Part shown: piece by piece, positions 24,372-32,334 of the stretch
Numbering within the stretch: position 1 is the stretch's first letter
Layout of the letters: every line of letters starts with the position of its first letter
NCBI RefSeq assembly: GCF_014648775.1
Contig: NZ_BMRT01000004.1
Location: 124,001-188,000 of the forward strand
DNA: 64,000 bases
Reading direction: 5' to 3'
Source of the DNA: Streptomyces abikoensis
GTDB lineage: Bacteria; Actinomycetota; Actinomycetes; Streptomycetales; Streptomycetaceae
Made by a program: the position numbers and the translations under genes
Notes under the pieces: generated by a model
The model's database searches: none
Told to the model about the DNA's origin: nothing
The model's input: the letters and a program-made list of their open reading frames with translations, nothing else

Positions 24372-25444
24372 AGCATCACCCAGGTGCGCAGCGCCTCGCC
24401 CGTGCGCATCTGCTCGATGGCGTCGTTGACGCGGGCGAGCGGCACCCGGTGGGTGATCAGGCCCTCCAGATCGACGCGGCCCGCCCGCCAGAGGGCGATC
24501 GCGCGGTCGTAGGAGCGGCGGACGTCACCGCCGCCGTACAGGGAGGGCAGGATCCGCTTCTCGTCGAAGAACAGCTCGAACATGCTGATGCGGAAGTGGT
24601 CGTCGAGGGCGCCCGCGCCGACGACGCAGAGGGTGCCGCCGCGCCGGGTGGCCTCGTAGGCGGTGCGGGCGGTGGCGGAGGTGCCGACGACCTCGAAGAC
24701 GTAGTCGAAGCCCTCGCCGGAGGTGACGCGTGAGGAGGCGTCGGTCAGGCCCTCGGGGGCGACGGCCTCGGTGGCGCCGAAGCGCAGGGCCGCCTCGCGG
24801 CGGGAGGCCACCGGGTCGACGGCCACGATCCGGGCGGCGCCGCAGACCTTCGCGCCCTGGACGGCGGAGATGCCCACGCCGCCGCAGCCGATGACGGCGA
24901 CGGACGCGCCGGGTTCCACCTTGGCGGTGTTGAGGACCGCGCCGAGCCCGGTGGTGACGCCGCAGCCGAGGAGGGCGGCGATCTCGTAGGGCACGTCGTC
25001 GGGGATGGGCACGGCGCAGCCCGCGCCGACGACGACCTCCTCGGCGAAGGTGCCGGTGCCGGCGAAGCCGTAGAGGTCCTCGGAGCGGTGGCGGAAGTTG
25101 GGGGCGGCGGCGTTCGCGAGGCCGGCGAGGCAGAGGTGGGTCTGGCCGCGGGCGCAGGAGGCGCAGTCGCCGCAGGGGGGCAGCCAGCAGATCAGGACGC
25201 GGTCGCCCGGCCGGACGTGGGTGACGCCCTCCCCCACTTCCACGACGTCGCCCGCGCCCTCGTGGCCGGGGACGAGGGGAGCGCGCTGGGGCAGGACCCC
25301 GGACATGGCGGAGAGGTCGGAGTGGCACAGTCCGGCGGCCCGGACGCGGATCCTGACCTTGCCGGGGCCGAACCCCACGGTCTGGACGCCGTCGAGGACG
25401 TCGAGGGTCTCCTGCCCGGTCTTGTGCTGTACGGCGGCGCGCAT
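24368..25444 (-). CDS. Zinc-dependent alcohol dehydrogenase (MDR family)
   Basis: 358 residues. Catalytic zinc ligands in GLCHSD and PGHEGAG, structural zinc cysteines in CGDCASCARGQTHLC, and the cofactor-binding VIGCGGVGISAVQGAKVCGA near residue 190 place it in the class III-like medium-chain alcohol dehydrogenase group. It probably oxidises an alcohol or hydroxy-acyl intermediate with NAD(P). It lies 43 bases downstream of the MaoC gene and overlaps the SDR gene, so all three act together. The true substrate cannot be read from sequence. Confidence 0.9.
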   Translation of the reverse strand: MRAAVQHKTGQETLDVLDGVQTVGFGPGKVRIRVRAAGLCHSDLSAMSGVLPQRAPLVPGHEGAGDVVEVGEGVTHVRPGDRVLICWLPPCGDCASCARGQTHLCLAGLANAAAPNFRHRSEDLYGFAGTGTFAEEVVVGAGCAVPIPDDVPYEIAALLGCGVTTGLGAVLNTAKVEPGASVAVIGCGGVGISAVQGAKVCGAARIVAVDPVASRREAALRFGATEAVAPEGLTDASSRVTSGEGFDYVFEVVGTSATARTAYEATRRGGTLCVVGAGALDDHFRISMFELFFDEKRILPSLYGGGDVRRSYDRAIALWRAGRVDLEGLITHRVPLARVNDAIEQMRTGEALRTWVML

Positions 25445-25487
25445 GGCGGTGCTCCCTTCACGGGTGCGGGTGCCTCGGTGGTTGCGG

Positions 25488-26372
25488 TTACGCGTACTCG
25501 ACGAGCGTGTCGGTCAGCACGGGCGCGTCGTCGCGTTCGACGACCCCGGCCGTGACCTGCACGCGGCCGGGTCCCGGGGTGTCGCGCCAGATCCGTACGC
25601 GCAGGGTCTCGCCGGGGTAGACGACGCCGGCGAAGCGGGTGGCGTAGGAGCGCACCCGGGTCACGTCGCCGCCGAGCACGGTGTCCACGACGGCCTTGAG
25701 GACGATGCCGTAGGAGCACAGGCCGTGGAGGATCGGCTTGTCGAAACCGGCGATCCGGGCGAACTCGGGGTCGGCGTGGAGGGGGTTCCAGTCGCCGGAG
25801 AGGCGGTAGAGGAGGGCCTGGTCCTCGCGGACGTGCCGGTCGACGGTGAGGCCGGGCTCGGTGTCCGGGGCGGGGAGGCGCTCGGTGGTGCCGCGTTCGC
25901 CGCCGAAGCCGCCCTCGCCCTTGACGAAGATCTCGCTGACGCCGGTCCACAAGGGTCCGTCGTCGTCCTCGGTGTCCGAGCGGAGCACGATGACGGCCGC
26001 CTTGCCCTTGTCGTATACGGCGGCGACGCGCGAGGTCTGGGTGACGCCGGTGGCGCGGATGGGCAGGGGGCGGTGGAGGGTGACGGTCTGTCCGCCGTGG
26101 AGGACGGCGGCGAGGTCGATGTCGATGCCGGGCATGGTCAGGGCGCCGGCCACGGCTCGGCCGCCGCCGGCGACCGTCGCGAAGCTCGGGAGGACGTGGA
26201 GCCGGCTCTCCAGGGTGTAGCGCAGTTCGCCGGGGTCGGTGGCGAGGCTCCGTCCGTCCTGGTGCGAGCCCGCGCCGATGCCGAGGTGGTAGAGCAGGAC
26301 GTCCTTGTGGTCCCAGGCGAGCGAGGCGGTCCGGGGTGCGGCGGTGGTCGCCTTGACCGGGTCGATGGGCAT
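25488..26372 (-). CDS. MaoC / enoyl-CoA hydratase 2 family protein
   Basis: 294 residues from the ATG at 26372 (AAGGAG upstream); the open frame runs to 26516 without a better start. It is a double hot-dog protein: an N-terminal MaoC-like half, then LYRLSGDWNPLHADPEFARIAGF with the hydratase-2 Asp/His pair, and PILHGLCSYG. It should hydrate 2-enoyl-CoA to (R)-3-hydroxyacyl-CoA, like Hsd4B/ChsH-type enzymes of steroid side-chain breakdown. First gene of the operon, with a perfect KstR-type box 54 bases upstream of the start. Confidence 0.92.
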   Translation of the reverse strand: MPIDPVKATTAAPRTASLAWDHKDVLLYHLGIGAGSHQDGRSLATDPGELRYTLESRLHVLPSFATVAGGGRAVAGALTMPGIDIDLAAVLHGGQTVTLHRPLPIRATGVTQTSRVAAVYDKGKAAVIVLRSDTEDDDGPLWTGVSEIFVKGEGGFGGERGTTERLPAPDTEPGLTVDRHVREDQALLYRLSGDWNPLHADPEFARIAGFDKPILHGLCSYGIVLKAVVDTVLGGDVTRVRSYATRFAGVVYPGETLRVRIWRDTPGPGRVQVTAGVVERDDAPVLTDTLVEYA

Positions 26373-26425
26373 GGAGGTGTGCGCTCCTTCGCCGTCCGGA
26401 ATCGGTGATGCACGAGGCCGATGAC

Positions 26426-26439
26426 TAGAACGCGTTCTA
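26426..26439. promoter_or_regulatory. KstR-type operator (perfect palindrome)
   Basis: TAGAACGCGTTCTA is a perfect 14-bp palindrome and matches the mycobacterial KstR motif TnnAACnnGTTnnA at all eight fixed positions. It lies between the MaoC operon and the divergent sensor-kinase gene. A KstR homologue is encoded at 38877. Confidence 0.8.
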
Positions 26440-26575
26440 CTCAACGGGCCCTCATGTATAGCCGATTCCCGTTGACGCCGGAAGACACCGGGCGGCACGC
26501 GACCGACAAATGTCATGGCCGACCGCGGACATCCGGACCTGACCCTCCGTTAACCCCTTCCCTAGGATTCCGGTC

Positions 26576-27754
26576 ATGAGAAAGACCACGGGGGCCCCGC
26601 TCGACGACATGGAGCGGCACAAACCGCCGGGCAAGTTCGCCTTCCTGCCCTGGCTGTTGATGATTTCCGGCGATGTGCAGGACCTCGCCAAGGGGGCGTT
26701 CCCGCATCCCTGGCTGGGCGGCCTGGGCGTCGCCGTGTTCGCCGCCCTCTACACGGCGGCGGTGGTGCTCGGCCTGGACCGGGCGCGGCTGGGCACCCGG
26801 ACGCCCCGGCTGCTGCTCCTGGGCGTGGCCGTGACCGCCTACGCGCTGTCGCTGGGGTACGGCGGCGAATGGCTGATGTGCTTCCCCGTGCTGTCCCTGG
26901 CCGCCGGCATCGTCCTGCGCGGCGACCGGGCGCTGGCCTTCGCGGTGCTGGGCATCGCGGCGTCGGCGGGGGTGATCGCCGGCTGGCACAGCGGCGCCGA
27001 GAACGCGATGATCACGGGCTACGGCTCCGTCATGTCCGGCATGGTGACGTCGGCGGTGCTGCGGCTCTTCGAGACCGTCGCCGAACTCCGCGAGACCCGC
27101 GAGGAGCTGGCCCGCTCGGCCGTGGAGCGGGAGCGGCTGCGTTTCTCCCGCGATCTCCACGATCTGCTCGGCCACACCATGTCCGTGATCGTGGTCAAGG
27201 CGGAGGCGGTGCGCCGGCTCGCCCCCAGGAACCTGGAGGCCGCCCTCGGCCAGGCCGCCGACATCGAGGCCGTGGGCCGGCAGGCCCTCACCGAGATCCG
27301 CGAGGCGGTGACCGGCTACCGCGAGGGCAGCCTCACCACGGAGCTCGACCGCGCCCGTTCGGTGCTCGACGCGTCCGGCATCACGGCCGACATCCGCCAG
27401 TCGGGCCCGCCGCTGCCGTCGCAGACGGCGGCGCTGCTGGGCTGGGTCGTCCGGGAGGGGGTCACCAACGTCGTCCGGCACAGCAGGGCGCAGCGGTGCG
27501 TGATCGAGGTCCGGGGCGCGGAGGACCGGGTTCATCTGGAGATCAGCGACGACGGGCGCGGCGTAGGGTCGGAGCCGGGCGGGGCGCCCGGGTCGGGCGG
27601 CAACGGTCTGAAGGGCCTGGCCGAGCGGCTGGCCGCCGGTGGCGGCTCCCTGACGTCGGGCCCCGACGGGAAGCGGGGCTTCCGACTGGTGGCGGAGCTT
27701 CCGGTGGACGAGAACGACGGGGTCGAGAGCGACGAGGAGGAGCGGGTCGCGTGA
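26576..27754 (+). CDS. DesK-type sensor histidine kinase
   Basis: 392 residues. About five membrane segments lie between residues 20 and 165. The dimerisation and phospho-acceptor helix reads RFSRDLHDLLGHTMSVIVVKAEAV (HisKA_3, His near 200), followed by an ATPase domain with REGVTNVVRHS, DDGRG and GLKGLAERLAA. The extracellular loops are short, so it may sense a membrane or intracellular cue. Its TGA overlaps the GTG of the response regulator. AGGA precedes the ATG. It diverges from the MaoC operon across the KstR-type box, but a functional link is not shown. Confidence 0.92.
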   Translation: MRKTTGAPLDDMERHKPPGKFAFLPWLLMISGDVQDLAKGAFPHPWLGGLGVAVFAALYTAAVVLGLDRARLGTRTPRLLLLGVAVTAYALSLGYGGEWLMCFPVLSLAAGIVLRGDRALAFAVLGIAASAGVIAGWHSGAENAMITGYGSVMSGMVTSAVLRLFETVAELRETREELARSAVERERLRFSRDLHDLLGHTMSVIVVKAEAVRRLAPRNLEAALGQAADIEAVGRQALTEIREAVTGYREGSLTTELDRARSVLDASGITADIRQSGPPLPSQTAALLGWVVREGVTNVVRHSRAQRCVIEVRGAEDRVHLEISDDGRGVGSEPGGAPGSGGNGLKGLAERLAAGGGSLTSGPDGKRGFRLVAELPVDENDGVESDEEERVA

Positions 27755-28368
27755 GCAGCGAGCTGACAAGGGTGCTTCTGGCGGAGGACCAGGGGATGAT
27801 GAGGGGCGCGCTGGCGCTGCTGCTCGGGCTGGAGGACGACCTCGAGATCGTCGCGCAGGTCGGCAACGGCGACGACATCGTCCCCAAGGCCCTTGAGACG
27901 CGCCCCGACATCGCGCTGCTGGACATCGAACTCCCCGGCCGCAGCGGCCTCGACGCCGCCGCCGACCTCCGCACCCGGCTCCCGGAGTGCCGGGTGCTGA
28001 TACTGACCACGTTCGGCCGCCCCGGCTATCTGCGGCGGGCGATGGAGGCGGGGGCGTCGGGGTTCCTGGTCAAGGACGGCCCGGTCGAGGACCTGGCGGC
28101 GGCGATCCGCCGGGTGCTGGCGGGCGAGCGGGTCATCGACCCGGCGCTGGCGGCGGCGGCGCTCAGCGCGGGGCCGAATCCGCTGACGCAGCGGGAGCGG
28201 GATGTTCTCAGCGCCGCCGTCGACGGGGCGACGGTCGCCGACATCGCGGCGAAGGTGCACTTGTCGCCGGCGACGGTGCGGAATTATTTGTCGGCGGCGA
28301 TCGGGAAGACCGGGACTCGGAACCGGATGGAGGCCGTTCGGGCGGCCCGCCAGAACGGGTGGTTGTAG
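27751..28368 (+). CDS. LuxR-family response regulator (partner of the upstream kinase)
   Basis: 205 residues from the GTG overlapping the kinase stop. Receiver: RVLLAEDQGMMRGALALLL, IALLDIELPG with the acceptor Asp near 55, LTTFGRPGYL, and FLVKDG. C-terminal NarL-type HTH: LTQRERDVLSAAVDGATVADIAAKVHLSPATVRNYLSAAIGK. With the kinase it forms a two-component system of the DesK/DesR type. Targets are unknown. A GC hairpin follows. Confidence 0.93.
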   Translation: MSSELTRVLLAEDQGMMRGALALLLGLEDDLEIVAQVGNGDDIVPKALETRPDIALLDIELPGRSGLDAAADLRTRLPECRVLILTTFGRPGYLRRAMEAGASGFLVKDGPVEDLAAAIRRVLAGERVIDPALAAAALSAGPNPLTQRERDVLSAAVDGATVADIAAKVHLSPATVRNYLSAAIGKTGTRNRMEAVRAARQNGWL

Positions 28369-28415
28369 GCCCCAAGGGCTGATTCCAGCCCCGCCGGCGT
28401 TTGAGGCGCGGGGGT

Positions 28416-28434
28416 CCGGGGGCGGAGCCCCCGG
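28416..28434. terminator. Hairpin terminator after the two-component pair
   Basis: CCGGGGGC-GGA-GCCCCCGG, a perfect 8-bp stem. It follows a GCCGGCGTTTGAGG block that also occurs in the 25-bp hairpin at 23377-23430, so both belong to one dispersed repeat type. Confidence 0.65.
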
Positions 28435-28447
28435 GGAATACGGCAGC

Positions 28448-29137
28448 ATGGCCACCGACCAGCACGCACTCAGAACCGGGGACGGACACGCAATGGCACC
28501 CACGCCCGACATACTCGCCGCCTTCGAGGCCGCGAAGGGATTCATGCCGGTGGACGAGGGCCTCGCCCTGTACGCCGCCGCGCGGGACGCGGGGCGGCTG
28601 GGGCTGCCGCTGCTGGAAGTGGGCACGTATTGCGGCCGTTCGACGATCCTCCTCGCCGACGCGGCCCGCGAAGCCGGCACCGTCACGGTGACCGTGGACC
28701 ACCACCGCGGCAGCGAGGAGCAGCAGCCCGGCTGGGAGTACCACGACCCGTCCGTCGTGGACGACGACCCGGGCGTGGGCCGGATGGACACGCTGCCGAC
28801 GTTCCGCAGGACGCTCTACAAGGCGGGCCTGGAGGAGCACGTCATCGCCGTCGTCGGGCGATCGCCCCAGGTGGCGAAGGTGTGGCAGGCGCCGCTCGGG
28901 CTGGTCTTCATCGACGGCGGGCACACCGACGAGCACGCGAACGCCGACTACGAGGGGTGGGCGCCCCACGTCGCGCCCGACGGTCTGCTCGTCATCCACG
29001 ACGTGTTCCCCGACCCCGCCGACGGCGGTCAGGCCCCGTACCGCGTGTATCTCCGGGCGCTCGCGTCCGGCGCGTTCACCGAGGTCTCCGTGACGCGCTC
29101 GCTGCGCGTACTGCGGCGTACGGGTCTCGGAAACTGA
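28448..29137 (+). CDS. Class I SAM-dependent methyltransferase
   Basis: 229 residues from ATG 28448, or 214 from ATG 28493; neither ribosome site is strong. The fold signature is PLLEVGTYCGRSTILLADAA (motif I), TVDHHRGSEEQQPGWEYHDP, LGLVFIDGGHTDEHANADYEGW with the acidic/metal site, and LLVIHDVFPDP. This is the macrocin-O-methyltransferase-like or MT_24 group that often uses a metal. The substrate is unknown. It stands alone between the two-component pair and the amidase gene. Confidence 0.85.
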   Translation: MATDQHALRTGDGHAMAPTPDILAAFEAAKGFMPVDEGLALYAAARDAGRLGLPLLEVGTYCGRSTILLADAAREAGTVTVTVDHHRGSEEQQPGWEYHDPSVVDDDPGVGRMDTLPTFRRTLYKAGLEEHVIAVVGRSPQVAKVWQAPLGLVFIDGGHTDEHANADYEGWAPHVAPDGLLVIHDVFPDPADGGQAPYRVYLRALASGAFTEVSVTRSLRVLRRTGLGN

Positions 29138-29146
29138 GCGGCGGCG

Positions 29147-29152
29147 CTAGCA
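29147..29152 (+). promoter_or_regulatory. -10 element of a probable leaderless promoter
   Basis: TAGCAT ends 8 bases before the GTG of the amidase gene. No ribosome binding site lies between, so transcription probably begins at or next to the start codon. Confidence 0.45.
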
Positions 29153-29160
29153 TCGCCCGC

Positions 29161-30108
29161 GTGTCCCACGGCAGCGTTCTCCCCATAGCCCGGCGTCTCG
29201 CCGCCGGGCCGGCAGTGGTGCTCCTGGCGGCCGGGCTGGCCGGGTGCGGCGGTGGTGCGGTCGGTACGGGCGGCGGTGACGACGGGAAGAAGCCCGTGGC
29301 CGCCGCTTCGTCGTCCTCGCCGAGCGCGCCCTCGCCCTCCTCCCCGTCGCCCGCGAGCTCCGCGCCCCAGCCCGCCAAGAGCGAGCCGGCCTCCGCCGAG
29401 CCGAAGGGCGCCGAGGCCGCCCCCGCCGGTGACGGGCCGCTGCGGGGCAAGGTCGTCGTGATCGACCCCGGCCACAACATCCACAACGCCGAGCACTCCG
29501 CCGAGATCAACCGTCAGGTCGACATCGGCACCGGCCACAAGGAGTGCGACACCACCGGCACCGAGACCAACTCCGGGTACGCGGAAGCGTCCTTCAGCCT
29601 CGACGTCGCGCACCGGCTGCGCGCGATCCTCCAGTCGCGGGGCGCCAAGGTCGTGCTGACGCACGACGGCGACCGGCCGTACGGGCCGTGCGTCACCGAG
29701 CGCGCCGAGATCGGGAACAAGGCGCACGGCGATGCCGCCGTGTCCCTCCACGCGGACGGCGCGGAGCCCGGCCAGCGCGGCTTCCATGTGATCCTGCCCG
29801 CGCGGGTGCGCGGCGGCGCGGCCGACACCGCCCCGATCGTGGAGCCGTCGAAGGAGCTGGGGGCGCGCGTCGCGGGGAACTTCGTGAAGGTCACCGGCAG
29901 CGCGCCGTCCAATTACATCGGGCACGGCACCGGGCTCGACACCCGGGGGGATCTGGGCGGTCTCAATCTGTCGACGATTCCCAAGGTGTTCATCGAGTGC
30001 GGCAATATGCGCGACGCGCAGGACGCCGCTCTGCTCACCGACGGGAACTGGCGCGAAAAGGCGGCGCAGGGGATCGCGGACGGCATTACGGACTTCTTGC
30101 ACGGGTAA
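29161..30108 (+). CDS. N-acetylmuramoyl-L-alanine amidase lipoprotein
   Basis: 315 residues. Signal peptide with lipobox LAGC near residue 25, then a Ser/Pro/Ala-rich linker of about 55 residues, then an Amidase_3 domain: KVVVIDPGHNIHNAEHS (first zinc His), SFSLDVAHRLRAILQSRGAKVVLTHDGD, SLHADG (second His), and VFIECGNMRDAQDA with the catalytic Glu. It should cut the bond between N-acetylmuramate and the stem peptide in peptidoglycan, tethered outside the membrane. The GTG start has no ribosome site, fitting a leaderless message. Confidence 0.92.
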   Translation: MSHGSVLPIARRLAAGPAVVLLAAGLAGCGGGAVGTGGGDDGKKPVAAASSSSPSAPSPSSPSPASSAPQPAKSEPASAEPKGAEAAPAGDGPLRGKVVVIDPGHNIHNAEHSAEINRQVDIGTGHKECDTTGTETNSGYAEASFSLDVAHRLRAILQSRGAKVVLTHDGDRPYGPCVTERAEIGNKAHGDAAVSLHADGAEPGQRGFHVILPARVRGGAADTAPIVEPSKELGARVAGNFVKVTGSAPSNYIGHGTGLDTRGDLGGLNLSTIPKVFIECGNMRDAQDAALLTDGNWREKAAQGIADGITDFLHG

Positions 30109-30269
30109 GGAGGACCGGAGCGCGGGCCCCCGAACAGGCAGGCCACGGCCGTGTCACGAGGGTGATACGAAGAGGACGCCCTGGCCGCCCAGGCGATAGG
30201 TTCCCCTTACGATGGGTGGCCGCCACCCCCGCAGCGACGATTACTGACAGTACTGACAAAGGATTTTAG

Positions 30270-31172
30270 GTGAACATCCGCTCCCTCACTCGAGGCGACG
30301 GCGGGGTGATCGGAGCAGCGGTGTTGCTGTTCATCGCCTCGTTCCTCAGCTTCCGTTCGTACGACTGCGGGCAGGCGACGGTCGGCTGCCCCAAGGAGCC
30401 GATCGGCTGGAAGCCTGAACTCTTCCCCGTACTGCCGTCGATCTTCCTCGCCGGAATCATCGCCGCCGCTCTGATCGTCGCCGCCCGGTTCCAGCCGGAG
30501 GGGCGCAAGCTCGTCGGGCTCAGCCTCGACCAGTGGGGCACCGCGTTCGCCGTGTTCGCGGCCTGGTCCTCGCTGTGGACGATCTTCGGTGGCCCGGACG
30601 TGGAGCAGATCTCGCCCGGTGTCGGCCAGATCCTGGGGCTGATCGCCAACCTCGTGCTCGCGGCCGTCGCGGTGCTGACGCCGCGCACGCCCGCCCTCAA
30701 GGCCCCGCTGATGCCCGCGCCGCAGGCCGCGGCCCCCGCCCCGTACGGCGCGCAGCCGCCGCACGCGGGCTACGGCTACCCTGGCCCGGCGGCCGGTGCC
30801 CCGCAGCCGGGGGCTCCGTCCCCGTACGGCGCGCAGGCCACCATGCCGTTCGGCGGCCCGGCCGCCCAGCCGCAGCAGGCCCAGCAGGCTCAGCCGGCGC
30901 AGGCCCAGCCGCAGCAGCAGGCCCAGCCGGCCGCCGCGCAGCCCGCCGCCGGTCAGCCGGGCGCGCCCGCCGCGGACTTCGCCCCGTTCTGGTTCGCGGT
31001 GCCGGTGAACCGGCCGCTGTTCGCGGAGGACGGCTCCTCGAACCAGGTCGGTGAGCTCGCGCCGGGCACCTGGTACCTCGCGGTCGACCAGCGCGGTGCC
31101 GCGATCGTCGCGCAGACGCAGGACGGCCGTCGCGGCCTGCTGCAGGACACGACGGGCATTCAGCGCGGCTGA
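30270..31172 (+). CDS. Four-helix membrane protein with Pro/Gln/Ala-rich linker
   Basis: 300 residues from GTG 30270 (AAAGGA upstream). Membrane segments lie near 13-28 (VIGAAVLLFIASFLSF), 53-70, 85-105 and 118-138. A low-complexity stretch of Ala/Pro/Gln/Gly follows (about 150-240, including QAQQAQPAQAQPQQQAQP), and then a folded C-terminal segment (FAPFWFAVPVNRPLFAEDG... GTWYLAVDQRGAAIVAQTQDGRRGLL). The layout resembles DUF5336-type actinobacterial proteins. The long flexible linker suggests the C-terminal part reaches away from the membrane. Function unknown. A 17-bp hairpin terminator follows. Confidence 0.8.
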   Translation: MNIRSLTRGDGGVIGAAVLLFIASFLSFRSYDCGQATVGCPKEPIGWKPELFPVLPSIFLAGIIAAALIVAARFQPEGRKLVGLSLDQWGTAFAVFAAWSSLWTIFGGPDVEQISPGVGQILGLIANLVLAAVAVLTPRTPALKAPLMPAPQAAAPAPYGAQPPHAGYGYPGPAAGAPQPGAPSPYGAQATMPFGGPAAQPQQAQQAQPAQAQPQQQAQPAAAQPAAGQPGAPAADFAPFWFAVPVNRPLFAEDGSSNQVGELAPGTWYLAVDQRGAAIVAQTQDGRRGLLQDTTGIQRG

Positions 31173-31188
31173 GTTCCCCGAGTTCGTA

Positions 31189-31225
31189 GCGACGGCCCGC
31201 CGGGTTCCACCCGGCGGGCCGTCGC
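31189..31225 (+). terminator. 17-bp perfect hairpin terminator
   Basis: GCGACGGCCCGCCGGGT (31189-31205), loop TCC, and the exact complement (31209-31225), 16 bases after the stop of the membrane-protein gene. Confidence 0.85.
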
Positions 31226-31280
31226 GCGTCCGGCCTCGTCGCCCTTGTCACCGCCACCCGGCGGGCCTAAAGTCCTTCGC

Positions 31281-31295
31281 CTGACGGTGCGTCAG
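31281..31295. promoter_or_regulatory. 15-bp palindromic operator-like site before the LLM oxidoreductase
   Basis: CTGACGGTGCGTCAG, a perfect inverted repeat (CTGACG/CGTCAG) ending 12 bases before the ATG and abutting the ribosome site. Close relatives occur at 48930-48944 and 60923-60937. Confidence 0.6.
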
Positions 31296-31307
31296 AGGAG
31301 GTCCGCG

Positions 31308-32324
31308 ATGCGGCTCGGTCTCGCCCTCGGCTACTGGGGCCGCCGCCCCGACCCCCGGCACGTGGAGCTCGCCCGGCACGCCGAGCGGCTCGGCTACCAC
31401 TCCGTCTGGACCGCCGAGTCCTGGGGCTCCGACGCCTTCACCCCGCTGACGTGGATCGCCGCCCACACCCGCCGCATCCGGCTCGGCACCGCCGTCGCCC
31501 AGATGGCCGCCCGCTCCCCCGCCGCCACCGCGATGCACGCCCTGACCCTCGACCACCTCTCCGGCGGCCGGCTACTGCTCGGGCTGGGGCTGTCGGGGCC
31601 GCAGGTGGTGGAGGGCTGGTACGGGCGCCCGTTCCCGGACAGTCCGCTGACCGCGACCCGCGAGTACGTGGACGTCGTCCGGCAGGTGCTGCGTCGCGAG
31701 GCGCCGGTGGCCCTCGACGGGCGCTACCACCCCCTCCCCTACCCGGGGCCCGGAGCGACGGGGCTCGGCAAGCCGCTGCGGTCCGTCACCCATCCCCTCC
31801 GCCCGGACCTGCCGGTCCTGCTGGGCGCCGAGGGCCCGCGCAACATCGCCCAGACCACGCGCATCGCGGACGGCTGGCTCCCCCTGTACTGGTCGCCGAA
31901 CCGGACCGGGCTCCACGCCGAGGCCCTCGCCGAGGCGCCGAAGGGCTTCCTCGTCGCCCCCATGGCGCAGGTGCGCGTCTGCCCGGCGGGTGAGCTCGCG
32001 GAGGGGCTGCGGCCGGTGAAGGCCATGCTCGCCTTCTACATCGGCGGCATGGGCCACGCCACCCGCAACTTCCACGCCGCCCTGATGGGCCGGATGGGGT
32101 ACGCGGAGGAGGCGCGCCGGATCCAGCGGCTGTTCCTCGCCGGGCGGCGGGAGGAGGCGGTCGGGGCCGTGCCCGACGCCTTCGCCGACGAGATCTCGCT
32201 GGTCGGGCCGCGCGAGCGCATCGCCGAGCGGCTGGCGCTGTGGCGTGCGGGCCCGGTCACCGACCTCCTGGTGACGACCCGGGACCCGGACGCCCTCACC
32301 CTGCTGGCAGAGCTGAACTCCTGA
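31308..32324 (+). CDS. LLM-class F420-dependent oxidoreductase (Rv3520c-like)
   Basis: 338 residues from ATG 31308 with GAGGAGG six bases upstream. The TIM-barrel luciferase-like fold is shown by MRLGLALGYWGRRPDPRHVELARHAERLGYHSVWTAESWG, IRLGTAVAQMAARSPAATAMHALTLDHLSGGRLLLGLGLSGPQVVEGWYG and DEISLVGPRERIAERL. Close mycobacterial relatives belong to the F420-binding group found near steroid catabolism genes. It probably uses F420 or FMN to oxidise or reduce a lipid-like substrate. A palindrome sits right at its start, so repression at that site would block both transcription and translation. Confidence 0.87.
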   Translation: MRLGLALGYWGRRPDPRHVELARHAERLGYHSVWTAESWGSDAFTPLTWIAAHTRRIRLGTAVAQMAARSPAATAMHALTLDHLSGGRLLLGLGLSGPQVVEGWYGRPFPDSPLTATREYVDVVRQVLRREAPVALDGRYHPLPYPGPGATGLGKPLRSVTHPLRPDLPVLLGAEGPRNIAQTTRIADGWLPLYWSPNRTGLHAEALAEAPKGFLVAPMAQVRVCPAGELAEGLRPVKAMLAFYIGGMGHATRNFHAALMGRMGYAEEARRIQRLFLAGRREEAVGAVPDAFADEISLVGPRERIAERLALWRAGPVTDLLVTTRDPDALTLLAELNS

Positions 32325-32334
32325 GCTCGAAGGC

